Assembly (NCBI GenBank): GCA_018389105.1
Contig: JACATO010001097.1
Location: 124,001-188,000 of the forward strand
Source of the DNA: Nautilus pompilius
Lineage: Eukaryota; Mollusca; Cephalopoda; Nautilida; Nautilidae
Direction of reading: 5' to 3'
Length of the DNA: 64,000 nt
In this document: piece by piece, positions 1 through 11,800 of the stretch
Layout: each line of letters opens with the position of its first letter
Numbering within the stretch: the stretch's first letter is position 1
The notes under the pieces: model-generated
Database searches by the model: none
Told to the model about the DNA's origin: nothing
What the model saw: only the letters and a program-made list of their open reading frames with translations
Position numbers and translations under genes: made by a program

Positions 1-570
1 TTTTCAGACTTTTACCTGAGCTCCAGCCAACCTTGGAACAACCCAGCTAATAATTGCCATGCGTCAGACAGGATCTCTTGGTGAGCTGCGACAGCCAGCC
101 TCCTCCTACCTTTTATGCCTTACGTCATCTCGCTTATGAAAGCAGTTCTTCACCAAAGCGTGGAGCGGTATACGCCTGGCTGTAGATCACAATCAAGCGA
201 GGCATGACCGACTTTCTTTTGATGTAGCGTAGTAAGTTATCTTCAGTGGTCTGCCCAGTTGGTTTCAGATTTATGGGTGGACTGACAGCTAACAGCGCAT
301 CTCCCTCAAAACCCTAGCTGCTCATTGAGACTAAAACCTCATATTTGGTGGATAATGAACGTTAGAGGAAGCTTATTGACCAGTGGAACATTAATTTCTC
401 TCATCGTGTCATTTAACAGCATATACCTTCATTTAAATGTTCCATGCTAACCATTTATTAACGAAGACATTCTCCAGAGCCTTTAAAAAAAAAAAGCGGC
501 CTAATTTACTTCAAAACCAAGACTCTTATTTATGATAGTAGGGTTTTACATCACTCTTGGCTATAAATTT
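1..570. other. Non-coding, nothing recognised
   Basis: AT-rich sequence with stop codons in all frames and no motif or repeat that I recognise. It could be intergenic, or part of a long 5' intron of the GLIS2-like gene whose first coding exon was not found. Confidence 0.4.
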
Positions 571-1200
571 ATGTATCATGTGAAGGTCTTATCACCTATT
601 GATTTTGCAACAAAATGTTATACCGTGATGGTTTTCTTTCCGCTCAGTTGCTTACCTTTTAGTAATTTGACAAAATATCCCCAATAAGCATTTTACGTTG
701 TTCTAAGTTACAAATAAAAGTCAATTTCCTATCCTCTGGCCATCACTAATCTATAAATATGCTATTTGTCTGGTAATGTACTTATGGGTCAATGTCTCGG
801 AAAATTACATTGCATCTAGCCGTGTATCAGGTGACAGCATCACTATGGCATCATTCCTAATCAGTTGCATTTACAAAGATCTAAACTTCGATTAAGAGAG
901 TGAATTTTTCCAGTTTTTGGAAAAAAAAAGAATTGGAAGAACCGACATCATTTCAAAAAAAAAGTCTCAGACGAGAAATAAAAGCTTTCGGGTGTGGACT
1001 GTCATCGGAATCTCCCTAGCCTTTCCAAGGTGAACCTTAGCAGCGCAGTGAAGCACAGGGTTCGTTTGCCAAACAGAGTGGTTAGTATTCCAAAATCAGG
1101 GTCGGTCAACTTTCAGCAATCAGCGCTGGTCCAGCATCGGGAATTGGACGATATCAGATCACCTGTTCACCGTCATTTCGGCAGTCCCCGTCCCCCCCCT
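571..1200 (+). repeat. Diverged ~600-bp repeat, copy 1
   Basis: This stretch aligns by eye along its whole length, in the same orientation, with 16387-16995. Shared landmarks in the same order include TAATTTGACAAAATAT (near 664 and 16494), CACTAATCTATAAATA (near 745 and 16578), GAACCGACATCAT (near 939 and 16770), CTTTTCCAAG-like (near 1020 and 16815) and CACTTGTTCA/CACCTGTTCAC (near 1161 and 16960). By rough estimate the copies agree at about two thirds of positions with many small indels. A short open frame at 994-1299 is not shared with the other copy and is probably chance. It may be an old dispersed repeat or a local duplication. Confidence 0.75.
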
Positions 1201-4200
1201 GGTGGTGGTTTGTGTGTGTGTGGGGGGGGGATTTGTCGCCTTTTTTCTTTCCTTAAATTAAAAAAAGACTCAAAGAAGACTGAAAAGACCGATGTATAGT
1301 AAACTCTTCTGCACACTAACACTGTTGGTGGCAGTTTCCGTTAACACTTGACTGAAGATGACCAAAGTCAAAATTTCCAAATTGTTTTTACAGGTTCCTG
1401 TTACCTGTCAGGTACGACGTGTTACCGAGTTTTTAGAAATCGGCAGCACTAGTGCCTTGGTGTTGGGACTTCTCTTTTCTGGTTTTAGATGGTGTTTCAA
1501 ACCAATTTTACTGTAAGAGACGCGTAGTCTTCTTCATTTACCTTTTTGTTATGAATCACAGGTGCGAGAACTCTATTTTTTTTCAATCCACACCAAACTT
1601 TTCATGACACAAGTCATGGTAACAACGCACCGCCGCCTTATACCTTTCGCTCTCTTTCAAGAAGGCATGGAAGCCCACTGGATATCAGAAGCGTGCGTAG
1701 TTACGTTATTGAAGAAATGCCAAGTTTTAGCTTTTTTTCCTACCTGTCAGACTTTTTGTTTGCTGACTCCATAAATTTTTGACAGGAAGAGAGCACAAAC
1801 AGGTGTGTGTGTGTGGAAAAGTTAAAGGATAAATTTAAACATTTCCCATCGCCTCAGTGGTAGTCATCCCCAGCTGCCACCATTAGGTTTTAGACCCCAA
1901 ACTCTGATGATGGCGATAACAAATGGTCTGAAGTGTGATGTTGGTCCCAAATGCCCCTATTTTCCATAAATAACACCTCACCACTAAGTTTCCAGTTTCA
2001 ACTTTGTGCGTCATATTTACACAGTATGGCAGGTGGGCTGCAGTAGTTCTGACATCTTTACCTTTTGTTTGATTTCAGAAAAATTTAAATAGCAGATTAT
2101 CAACATGAGAATATTTAATTATGCGTTTTTGATAAGTTGTGATTATTAGCTTTTGATTCAGTTTAAAAACAAAAATTAGTAACTGCACAGATGTGAATGA
2201 GCCTTTAAGAAACTGGTGTGTGTATTAGATACACTTTTCATCACTCACAGTAATTTTAATGTATATGTATTCCTTGAATTAGGTTGTAGCTCTAGTGGTT
2301 GTGAACATTTTCCATTTTAAAAACTTTGTTAAAAATGAAAAGAATGAGAGAGGAAAAGCAAACAGACTTTCTAAGATCCCAAGAACTCAGTGTGATTTGA
2401 AGTGCCCGCTTTGAAGAATAAGTTATGCTAAGATGTGGTTGGTTAATTATATTTCATGGGGTAGACATTAATATATGTTTCAAAGACTCTGCCTTAGAAA
2501 CATCTCTCAGATCCTTGGACTCATCTCTAACCCAAGGATGCGAGTGGTATGTGATTCTGCCACCTGAACAGAAACCTTATTGCTGACTGGCTCTTTGTGA
2601 TATAGGAAGTGCGGTTTCTGTCTTTTGGACTTCTGTGTAACCCAACATAACAGGCAGTAGAAACTAAGCTGATAATCTCAGCTTAGTCTGGAAGCATGCA
2701 CCGGAATTCCTATAAAGGGACAGCTGCTCACCTTTGGTCTTTCAGTTTTTTTTTTTTTTTTTTTGTGTTTATAATTTCAAAAATTTATCTCTGCTCTACT
2801 CATTCACAAAACGAGTATCAGCAGGATGCACATACAAGGGTTGGTAGCCATTTCATTGGCATGGCCAACAAAATCTGCGCAATGACAGAAGCACCATATC
2901 ACCTTGGCTATCAGTGATAGGCTAAGTGGATGAAAGGGAATCAAATTCTCATTGCATCACTCGGTGGGAAATTGTAGCAGCTGTCGTCGTGTATAGAAAT
3001 TTCTTTTCTTTCTGGTATTCATGCTGCAGGTAGCTACTTTCCCATGGAAAGGGAAAGTCGTCTTTTTTTCCTATCCATATTTTCTAGCAAAATAAGTCTT
3101 TTGTCATGTCTTACCTTAAGCAAGGCTATTTTTGTTCTTTCAAAGGGATGCTTCGTGGGCTATGTTAAGATGGTGGACAGATCACTTTGTCTGCCCTGTA
3201 TAAACATTTGGACATTGTAAATAGAAAACCAAATTTTAAAATTAGTTTTTACAGTCAGTGACCGATCTCATTAACCAAAGGTTCTTCCCACGGTGGATAT
3301 TGCCAGATACACACTGAAAGTCTTTTATTTGCTTAACCTTATAAAATCTGGCAAGGCTGCTGCTTTTCCCCTTCAGTCTGTTTTAGCAGGGGATGTAACC
3401 AAAAATGACTACTATCTTCATGTAAGCTCTACCATGCTCTATTGTAATTACAGGGGATTAAGACCACACATCCTTGTAGGAGGTTGAGGAAATTGAGCTA
3501 CCTTGCCAGGTGTATGGGGATGGCATGTGGCTATCTGACTGACAATAAATGTCTCAGAAAGGGCTATTGATTTCTTATTCTCTGTGGGAGTTCACATTTG
3601 CTCATAGTGAATATGGCCCATTACTGAGCCTGTGAACTCCATTAGCTTGTATGTGAACTGATTACATAATGAAGATCAGTGCAGAATGCTGAAGAAAATT
3701 TTCCTTTTTTTAAAAAAAATCAGTTTTGCTTATTAATGTTGTCATCTGATAGCAAACTTTTATAAGCTTTTTTTTGATGAAGCTCTCCCGTTTAAATCTC
3801 AGGTTGAGCTACAGGGGCTGAGACACGGGTATTTTTCTCATTAGTATAACCCTTTGTAATAAGAAATTTGCATATTGCTCTAATCTCATACTTAGGTAAA
3901 AACTAACATGGTAAATGTAGAGTTAGAACAACAACAACAAATTTATTTAAAGAAGATACTGTCAGAAAGGAAGAATATTTCCCAGTCATCTTTTCTGTAA
4001 AAAAGATTCTTTTCCACGTTTGTAGGCAGTTTATCTTATCTCTGTTTATTGGAGATATATTTAAAAGGTTGTTATGGCTTGTAAAAGCTTATTATGACTT
4101 TTGCTATGAGTCATCTTATGGAAGAATTTGTTTATTGTCCAAAATGATCGTAATCTTTGTCAAGTAAATTTTGTTCAGTCTCTAAATGTGATTCAAGAAA

Positions 4201-7200
4201 CCAGCAGTCAAAATTGATAACAAAGGTGGTTTATCAAACAAACAAAAAAACCTTATCTCTCAGGTACAAGATCTGTAATTTTTGTCTCTCATAAGTTTTA
4301 AAAATTAAATGCTAGCATCTTTCACTTAGCTGTTATCCATAGTTTTTGAGCAGTTATTGCAGTCACTTTACAGCCACAAGACATTAATGTAGATCGTTTT
4401 ATGCATAGAATAGGATGTGCTGTAATTATTAGAACCCTGAAAATGTGGTTAGTTCTGTCAGTGTTCAAATGTTTTAAAGTTGTCAATTGTCTATATCTGA
4501 TGGACAATCAAATTTTAATTAGTACCAGCTAGTGTTTGTAGCGATACAGATTCCTGCTGTAAATAATTTGAACACCACAATTTTTGCACATGTACTCTAA
4601 TTCTTTAATATGCACAAAATAACTTATTATAAAAGCTGTCCACAATCAGAAAAAATCTGGCCATAGCCACTTTACTGTCTTAATTATCTTACCTAGCCTA
4701 ATTTGGTTTCCAGTTTTTGTTGGTTAGAGATCTAATATGCTAGAAGGAGGAAGTAACCTATTATGGCTTATGCAAGAACTACAGGGAGAAAATGAAGTGT
4801 CCACAAGTTTGAATTTTAAAGTGGTGTACACCAGCACTGTGGACAACTACTGCTTCTAGTTTATTTCATTTATTTACATTTCTGTTGCTAAAAAGAAAAC
4901 AAAATTTTTTTCTCTCCTGTGTCAGCCTGTGCTGACACTTTAGTCAGTTATTAATTTTTTTACCTCTAGTATGTTGGGTTCCAAAACTTAAGCTATAAAC
5001 AAAAAAAAAAAAAAAAAAAATTTTTCCAAAAGGGTTAAAATGTTATTCCCCAAATATTCAACAATTAGCTTTGTTATAAAGAAAAAGGACTGGCTTGTGT
5101 CCGTATCAATTTTGGCTCTAAGGATATTTGTCTTGAAGGCTGCTCGGCTATGGAGATTTTTAAGTGCTTGTGAGATATTGTCTCGACACTAGTTCGTGGT
5201 TGACCAGAAATTGCAATTTCAGCAGATGGTTAGCCTGTGTCCGTTTGGCTCAGTGAAGTAGAACTTCTACACTGACCCAACTTCTGTTCTCTCTGGGACC
5301 ACAAGGGGAGTCTTAGCCATACACAAGAAGCTGCAGGAAAGAACTGGTGCTGTGAAGAATTTGCTTGGACGCCATACAACTGGAGCCATGTTCTCTTTAC
5401 TGTTGATAAGTCAGGGTTTAGCCTTCAGTGACACAGTGATGTGGTGGCTTAGGTAGGAATTTTATCAGGTGGCCATACGTACCCGCATATGTTTCAAGAG
5501 TTACCCTGACTGCAATGGGAGGTATATGGTTGAGATTCTGGATCCCTGTGTCAGACCATATACAGGTTCAATTGGAGATAACTTCATTTCAATGGATGTA
5601 ACACTCACCTACATAGGCCATGTATAATCATCTAATATCTTAAATTTAAACCATTTAATGTTGGCCAGTACATTCTCCTGAACTAAATCCCATTCAGAAT
5701 GTTTAGGGTGCTTTATAAAGATATGACTTTATCACTCACAGCAGGGAGCAATGGAGTTATAAGCGGCATGCAAGGTGCTAAGTGTCGTAAACTGCTGTGA
5801 GAAGGGAACACATCCTCCATTTACCTCGAGTTCAGTTTTGTTTACATTCTTTGTTAGAATTTCTTGTTTCCAGGTCTGGTCCTGCTTGTTTCCCTTTGAA
5901 CCCCTAGAAATTATTTGTAATGTACATATTTCTTTGATAAAAGTTATTACTTGATGAAATTGTGTTGATCATTTGGGGAATATGAATCAATCATTTGGAA
6001 ATTTTTTTGTTTGTTTGTTTTTTTATGCTTAAATTTTGGAACCCAGTGTATTTCAAAATGTAGATTGCCAAAAGAATTACTGACTACATACTCAGAACCC
6101 TTAATTATTAAGAAAACCCCATATCTGAGAAAGTAAACTTGATTTTGTCTGTCTTTCTTGCTTCAGTGCCGTGGAAACACTATAATGCGGAGTTAGAGAG
6201 ATGCATTTAATTAGTCCTTACACACACACACGTGACAGAGAGAGACTATAACCACATTGTGATCCTGAACTACTTTTGCATCTGATTCCAATCCCATTCA
6301 GGTACATTCCACTCCTGTAACAATCTGTGCACCTATGAGATCTCAACTTGTTGAATCAGACACCTGAACTTTACGCCCCACACACACACACACCACACAC
6401 ACACACACACAACATGCTTTGTTCAATCTCTAATCATAACAGCATAACCTTAAAATCCATTTTGATGTGATCTTTGCATGACATTTGCTGTCTTTAAGTT
6501 CAAATCTTGGTTGGGACAAGCTTATTTTGATTTTGGTGCACTTTCCCAGCTTGGTGTCTTTTCGTTCGTTTTCACCAGTTGGCTGTGTAAAGTAATAAGT
6601 TACTTGCTTTCCTTGGATATTCCTTTGCACCAGGTTACACTACCTAAGAGAGGTGGTTGCTATGCGGGAACAATGAACAAATTAATGCACCAAGGTGTTC
6701 ATTAGCATGTATTTGTTAATGGCCCATCTCCAGTTATGAGGGGGGACCCATTATTATTATGACTCTCTTGGTCTTTAGGTTCTCTATGGCAATCAAGGCG
6801 ACCCTTTGTTTCCGTGTTATTGCTGGACAGAAGATGAAAGAACATCAAGAAAAAAATACAGTGGAAATACTTGTGGAGAGACCAGCCATTCCCTTAATAA
6901 AAACAAAACCAGGGCAGAGCAAAGATCATGGGTCGGTATAATATTTCGGGTGAGTGAGGTTAGAACTACAAGAGTTGAAAACTGCTGTTGAGGAAGTTGT
7001 TGTGGAAAGATGTTAAAGAGGATGTGCTGTAATTAGGTTAGTTTGTAGCATAAATGCTGTCTGAAGAAAAGAAGGCAAGCATCTGGCATCGATTTCAACC
7101 AACCAGCTTCACAGGGAAAGTACTAAAGCATTCTCATGAACCTACAAAATGTTGGGCGAAAAAGCTGCTTAGAGGGTATTAGCCATCATTCCAAACAGTC

Positions 7201-7297
7201 AAAAGATCATCTTCATCTTATTGATGGATTGTCGTCTGTTTTTGAGCTTTCATCACCATCTCTTTTGTTATAAAAAATATATATATATACATATACA
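1201..7297. other. Non-coding stretch with simple repeats only
   Basis: About 6 kb of AT-rich DNA without a convincing exon, RNA gene or mobile element. A CA tract lies near 6378-6411 and a TA tract near 7275-7296 next to the Tc1-like element. Open frames here are short and lack codon bias or family motifs. Confidence 0.4.
6378..6411. repeat. (CA)n microsatellite
   Basis: Interrupted CA dinucleotide tract. Confidence 0.9.
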
Positions 7298-7510
7298 CAG
7301 GTGCATCTCAAAAAATTAGAATATCGTGGAAGAGTTCATTTTTTCCCGTAATTTAATTCAAACAGTGAAACTTCCATATATTCTAGATTCATTACACAAA
7401 GTGAAATATTTCAAGCCTTTTTTTGTTTTAATTTTGATGATTACAGCTGACAGCTCATGAAAATAAAAAGTCCACTATCTCAGAATATTAGAATATTTCA
7501 TAAGATCAAT
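7298..7510 (+). repeat. Left terminal inverted repeat of the Tc1-like element
   Basis: Matches the reverse complement of 8637-8849 by eye, with outer and inner TTAGAATAT boxes. Confidence 0.8.
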
Positions 7511-7573
7511 TAAAAAAAAAGGATTTATAATATAGAAATGTCAAACTTCTGAAAAGTATGTTCATTTATGCAC

Positions 7574-8568
7574 TCAATACTTGGTCGGGGCTCCTTTTGC
7601 ACGAATCACTGCATCAATGCGGTGTGGCATGGAGGCGATCAGCCTGTGGCACTGCTGAGGTGTTATGGAAGCCAAGGTTGCTTTGATAGCGGCCTTCAAC
7701 TCATCTATATTGTTGGGTCTGGTGTGTCTCATCTTCCTCTTGACAATACCCCATAGAGAATCTATGGGGTTCAGGTCAGGTGAGTTGGCTGGCCAATCAA
7801 GCACAGTGATATCATGGTCAGCAAACCAGTTACTAGTAGTTTTGGCACTGTGGGCAGGTGCCAAGTCCTGCTGGAAAAGGAAATCAGCATCTCCATAAAG
7901 CTTGTCAGCAGACGGAAGCATGAAGTGCTCTAAAATCTCCTGGTAGATGGCTGCATTGACTTTGGACTTGATAAAACACAGTAGACCAACACCAGCAGAT
8001 GACATGGCACCCCAAATCATCACTGACTGTGGAAACTTCATACTGGACTTCAAGCAACTTGGATTCTGTGCCTCTCCACTCTTCCTCCAGACTGTGGGAC
8101 CTTGATTTCCAAATGAAATGCAAAATTTACTTTCATCTGAAAAGATGACTTTGGACAACTGAGCAATGGTCCAGTTCTTTTTCTCCTTAGCCCAGGTAAG
8201 ACGCTTCTGACGTTGAGGAGAGACCTGACACCAGGAATGCGACACTTGTAGCCCATTTTCTGGACATGTCTGTGCATGGTGGCTCTTGATGCACTGACTC
8301 CAGCCTCAGTCCACTCCTTGTGAAGCTCCCCCAAGATCTTGAATCGGCTTTGCTTGACAATCCTCTCAAAGCTGCAGTCATCCCTCTTGTTTGTGCACCT
8401 TTGCCTACTGCACTTTTCCCTTCCAGTCAACTTTCCATGAAGATGCTTTGATACAGCACTCTGCGAACAGCCAGCCCTTTCAGCAATGACCTTCTGTGGC
8501 TTACTCTCCTTGTGGAGGGTGTCAATGAGCGTCTTCTGGATACCTGTCAAGTCAGCAGTCTTCCCCAT
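7574..8568 (-). pseudogene. Tc1-like transposase, frameshifted, third catalytic acid changed
   Basis: Reads from an ATG at 8568 (MGKTADLTGIQ) through a paired-type helix-turn-helix (AERAGCSQSAVSKHL) to YKCRIPGV. The frame then breaks near 8205-8216 and continues in another frame with RQKRLTWAKEKKNW to the stop at 7574. The catalytic part has IFSDESKF (first Asp) and FQQDLAPAHSA (second Asp). The third position reads NSPDLNPIDSLW, so Asp stands where Tc1 transposases of the DD34E type have Glu. Together the two open segments cover nearly the full usual length of about 330-340 residues. The frameshift, and probably the Glu-to-Asp change, make this copy inactive. Confidence 0.93.
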
Positions 8569-8636
8569 GATTGTGGTTGTGTATACTGAACCAGACTGAG
8601 AGATTCATGGTATTTATACTGCATAAATAGTGATTT

Positions 8637-8849
8637 ACTCAAAATGGAATATTCTAATATTTTGAGATATGATTTTTCTATTTTTTTTTAACTGTAGGCC
8701 GTAATTATCAAAATTAAAATTAAAAAATGCTTGAAACATTTTAGTTTACATGTAATGAGTCTAGAATATATACAATTTTCACTTTCTGAAATAACTGACA
8801 AAAAATATTGAACTTTTCCCCGATATTCTAATTTTTTGAGATGCACCTG
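8637..8849 (-). repeat. Right terminal inverted repeat of the Tc1-like element
   Basis: Reverse-complement partner of 7298-7510. It ends GATGCACCTG next to TA. Confidence 0.8.
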
Positions 8850-11800
8850 TATATATTGACATTTCAGTGAACTTTTCCTGTTGCCATCTTCAGGATAGCC
8901 CTGATAAAACTTTTTGGCTTTGTGAGTGACAACTTCCATGGACCTTTTATCCTGCTTCCTGGCACAGACAAGTTGAAACGATTTCATCGTAACTCATGGA
9001 CTTATCATTCCATCTTGTATATTTTCTGTGGATTAAAATTTTCAGTAGCAGCATCACCTGCCTTAAGGATTTAAAGAACAGAGCCCATCCTCCTCGTAGG
9101 GGACCAACATGGTTTTCAAAACCTGCCTAGTGCGCTTTTGTTGTTTTTTTTAACCAACCAATAGAAATGGTTTCCTCCCACATCTGAAGAATGAAAAGTT
9201 ATAGCAGGGGACAGGGATTAAACATGGAAGGAGCCTTCGTTATTTTTAAAAAAAGATTTCTGACAACTCACCAGTAGGGTGAGCGTGTTTTTAGTTCCTC
9301 GAAGACGTGGCCTTGTCAGAAGTATCCAGACCTGTGTGGCGTGTGCATTACCTTCCACCCGTCTGGAGCACAACAATGGCTCCCAGTAATTCACACTAAA
9401 CCATGCGGTCTCAAGAAACTGGTTTGCGGCTTGAAATGTTAAGAGGAAGAAAGAAAAGAAACAAAAATACAATTCCCATTCTACGCCCTTTGTGTTCTCG
9501 TGTTGAATAACGTATGCAAATGTTACCTGTTGTCTTTCATTGACTGATCTCTGTTAATGTTTTGTCACATCGCTTTATGGCAGGTGACTGTTGAAATGTC
9601 CACTTGATCTGTTTTTGTTTTGTGACAATAGCTCTCCACAGAGAATGCCAACCTTTTGTGATGCTAATTTAAAATAAAGAAATAAATGACTGTTTGTCTG
9701 TCTGTCTCTTTGTTGTTTGTTTTTTTTTCCTTCCTTTCTCTTCTCCCCCTCCCACCCTGTGGCCTGAGCATAGCCAAAATATGCAGCTTATGAATTTCTC
9801 ATTTGTTAACAGATCCAGTGTGGCCAGATGGGGGGTAATGATGGAGTAACCATAGCAACTGTGAAAGGCTTTCATGGTAGGGGGTAGTTGGCATCATCTA
9901 TATTCGGGTGGCAGACAGGTCCCAGCAGAGACCCCCTACTGGCCTTAGTTTGCTTATGCATAATGGTTTATGCTTGTCAGGGTCAAATCAGCTCACCTAC
10001 CTACAACGCAGATCTATCGTATAAGTAATTCAGCAGAGTATTTTATTGTGGCCTGGTGGCTTACAAAAGGCTAATTGTCCTCTGCTGGCATGGGTACAGA
10101 TCTCAAGTATGGTCTGAGGGGGCATGATGCCCCATTCCACATGCTTGCTCGGAGACAATTCCCACCCCTCCCCCTTTGTATACGAAAGGTCATTGAGCTT
10201 TCCTTTCTGTCTACTGCCTTGCATTTTGACTAATAACCCTCTCCCCCCTGCTTAGTCACCTGGAGAGTAGCTGGCACTCTATAAGACGAAGCGCACACGC
10301 AGCTTGTGATCTATAGCAAGTTGTTTAAGTGCTTTTGAATATTTACTGTGAGATTACAATGAACAGACGGCCAATTTGTTTAGTTGCCACCAATGTAGAG
10401 AAATAGAAATAGTTGATCAGCTCACTATGAAGTCTAAGGTACTGTACCCTTGTTTTTTTTTTCTGGTTTTAGGGCCTAATAGCTTTGTATTGTCGCAATC
10501 GTTAGAGGAACTGGCTGTACCAGGATGTGACCAGCATTTATAACCCTGAGCACAAACTATGTATGCACAGTTGCAGACTAAGCTGTAAAAGATATCTTTG
10601 TTGCAGAAACAGCTGAGGCTAATATGCTTTTTTTTTTAACAGTCTCTTTTGATGTGCTTGCATTCATTACCTGCAGTGTGTCAGGTCCTACCATTTTTCC
10701 TCCGAGAATCATGCTGCCAGTAATGCACTGAAAATCTGTTGCTGTTTTTTATCATACTCTGGTCGAGCTAAATGCTTCTTAACGTTTTATTTAGTTTTTT
10801 CTCTGGGGAATTTGATTGATGAAACGTCTCTGAAAGTGTTCCTATGTAGTGTAAATAGCCTAAGGTAAAGCTTTGTTCACCCAGCTTTGCTGATGGTTGG
10901 TTGGTAGAGAAGGCAATGAACTTTGTGCATTAAAGGCTTATTTTATAGTTGAGACTTCCTAACCTTTAAAGATGAAAACTAATACAAGAAACTGGATAAT
11001 GCAGTTTAAAACTGACCGTGAACAAAGAGTAACAAACAAACAAAAAAAAACACGCGCACAATAGTTTCCATTGTCAGTAAATCTGGGAAATTTCCTGCAA
11101 CAAACAAACCAGCAGTTTAGTGGCTGAGAGGATTCTGAAATCCTTGCGAAGACGGGATGATTAGTAGAAAATGAGGACTGTGCTAGCATCCTCATTTGTG
11201 GCATGGCAGAAAGGAACAGTTATGCAGTGAGAAAGGAAAAAAATGCATATTGCATGCAGCTAATGTGGTCCGATCAGGTCCAGTGACCTCGGATAGTTTG
11301 ATCTTTTGCTCTATCTGCTGAGCTAATTCTTCAAGATTGTTTTTTTTTTCCTTCTTTTCTCTCATGTTATCAGTGTTTAAAATGCTAAAAGTGCCAAAGC
11401 GGAAGTTTCGGCGGTTAATGGGCAGTATTTTTTTTTTTTTAAGTTTCTGATTGAAGTAGTTGATTTTAGAGATGCTTCAAATGCAGCATCTGAAACAGGT
11501 CAGGTCCTAAGCAAAAGAACGCCCTTTTGAACCTGAGAGCCAGAATGTTTTTTGACACACTCTCAATCTCTTTAATAGCTGTCAGATCGCTGAGGCCTGT
11601 CTAGATGTTGTTGGCTACCCGTTTCCTCTATAGTGATTCCATCTGGCTGTTTGTGCCCAGTAAGAGCCGTCCATTTATAGAGAGTTGGAGAATGCCTGTA
11701 TTCTGCTGGATTATCATCAACACTTGAAAAACATCTTTTTTTTTAACCCTTGCCACAAGTCACAGCAACCACAGAATGCCTTGTCGTTACCCTTTGCCGG

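Larger units (their letters stand above)
7298..8849 (-). mobile_element. Tc1-like DNA transposon with long IR/DR ends
   Basis: A 1552-bp element with inverted ends that both begin CAGGTGCATCTC and continue into AAAAAATTAGAATATC. The inverted ends extend about 210 bp and are AT-rich. A second, inner copy of the TTAGAATAT-type box lies near 7477-7500 and again near 8641-8665, which is the inverted-repeat/direct-repeat layout known from Sleeping Beauty-type Tc1 elements. A TA follows the right end (8850-8851); on the left the nearest TA is at 7294-7295, two bases out, so the target duplication is slightly damaged. The transposase lies on the minus strand and is broken. Confidence 0.93.

Noticed and set aside
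994-1299. 101-residue open frame
   Set aside because: Lies within repeat copy 1, is not open in copy 2, has low-complexity ends and no family motif.
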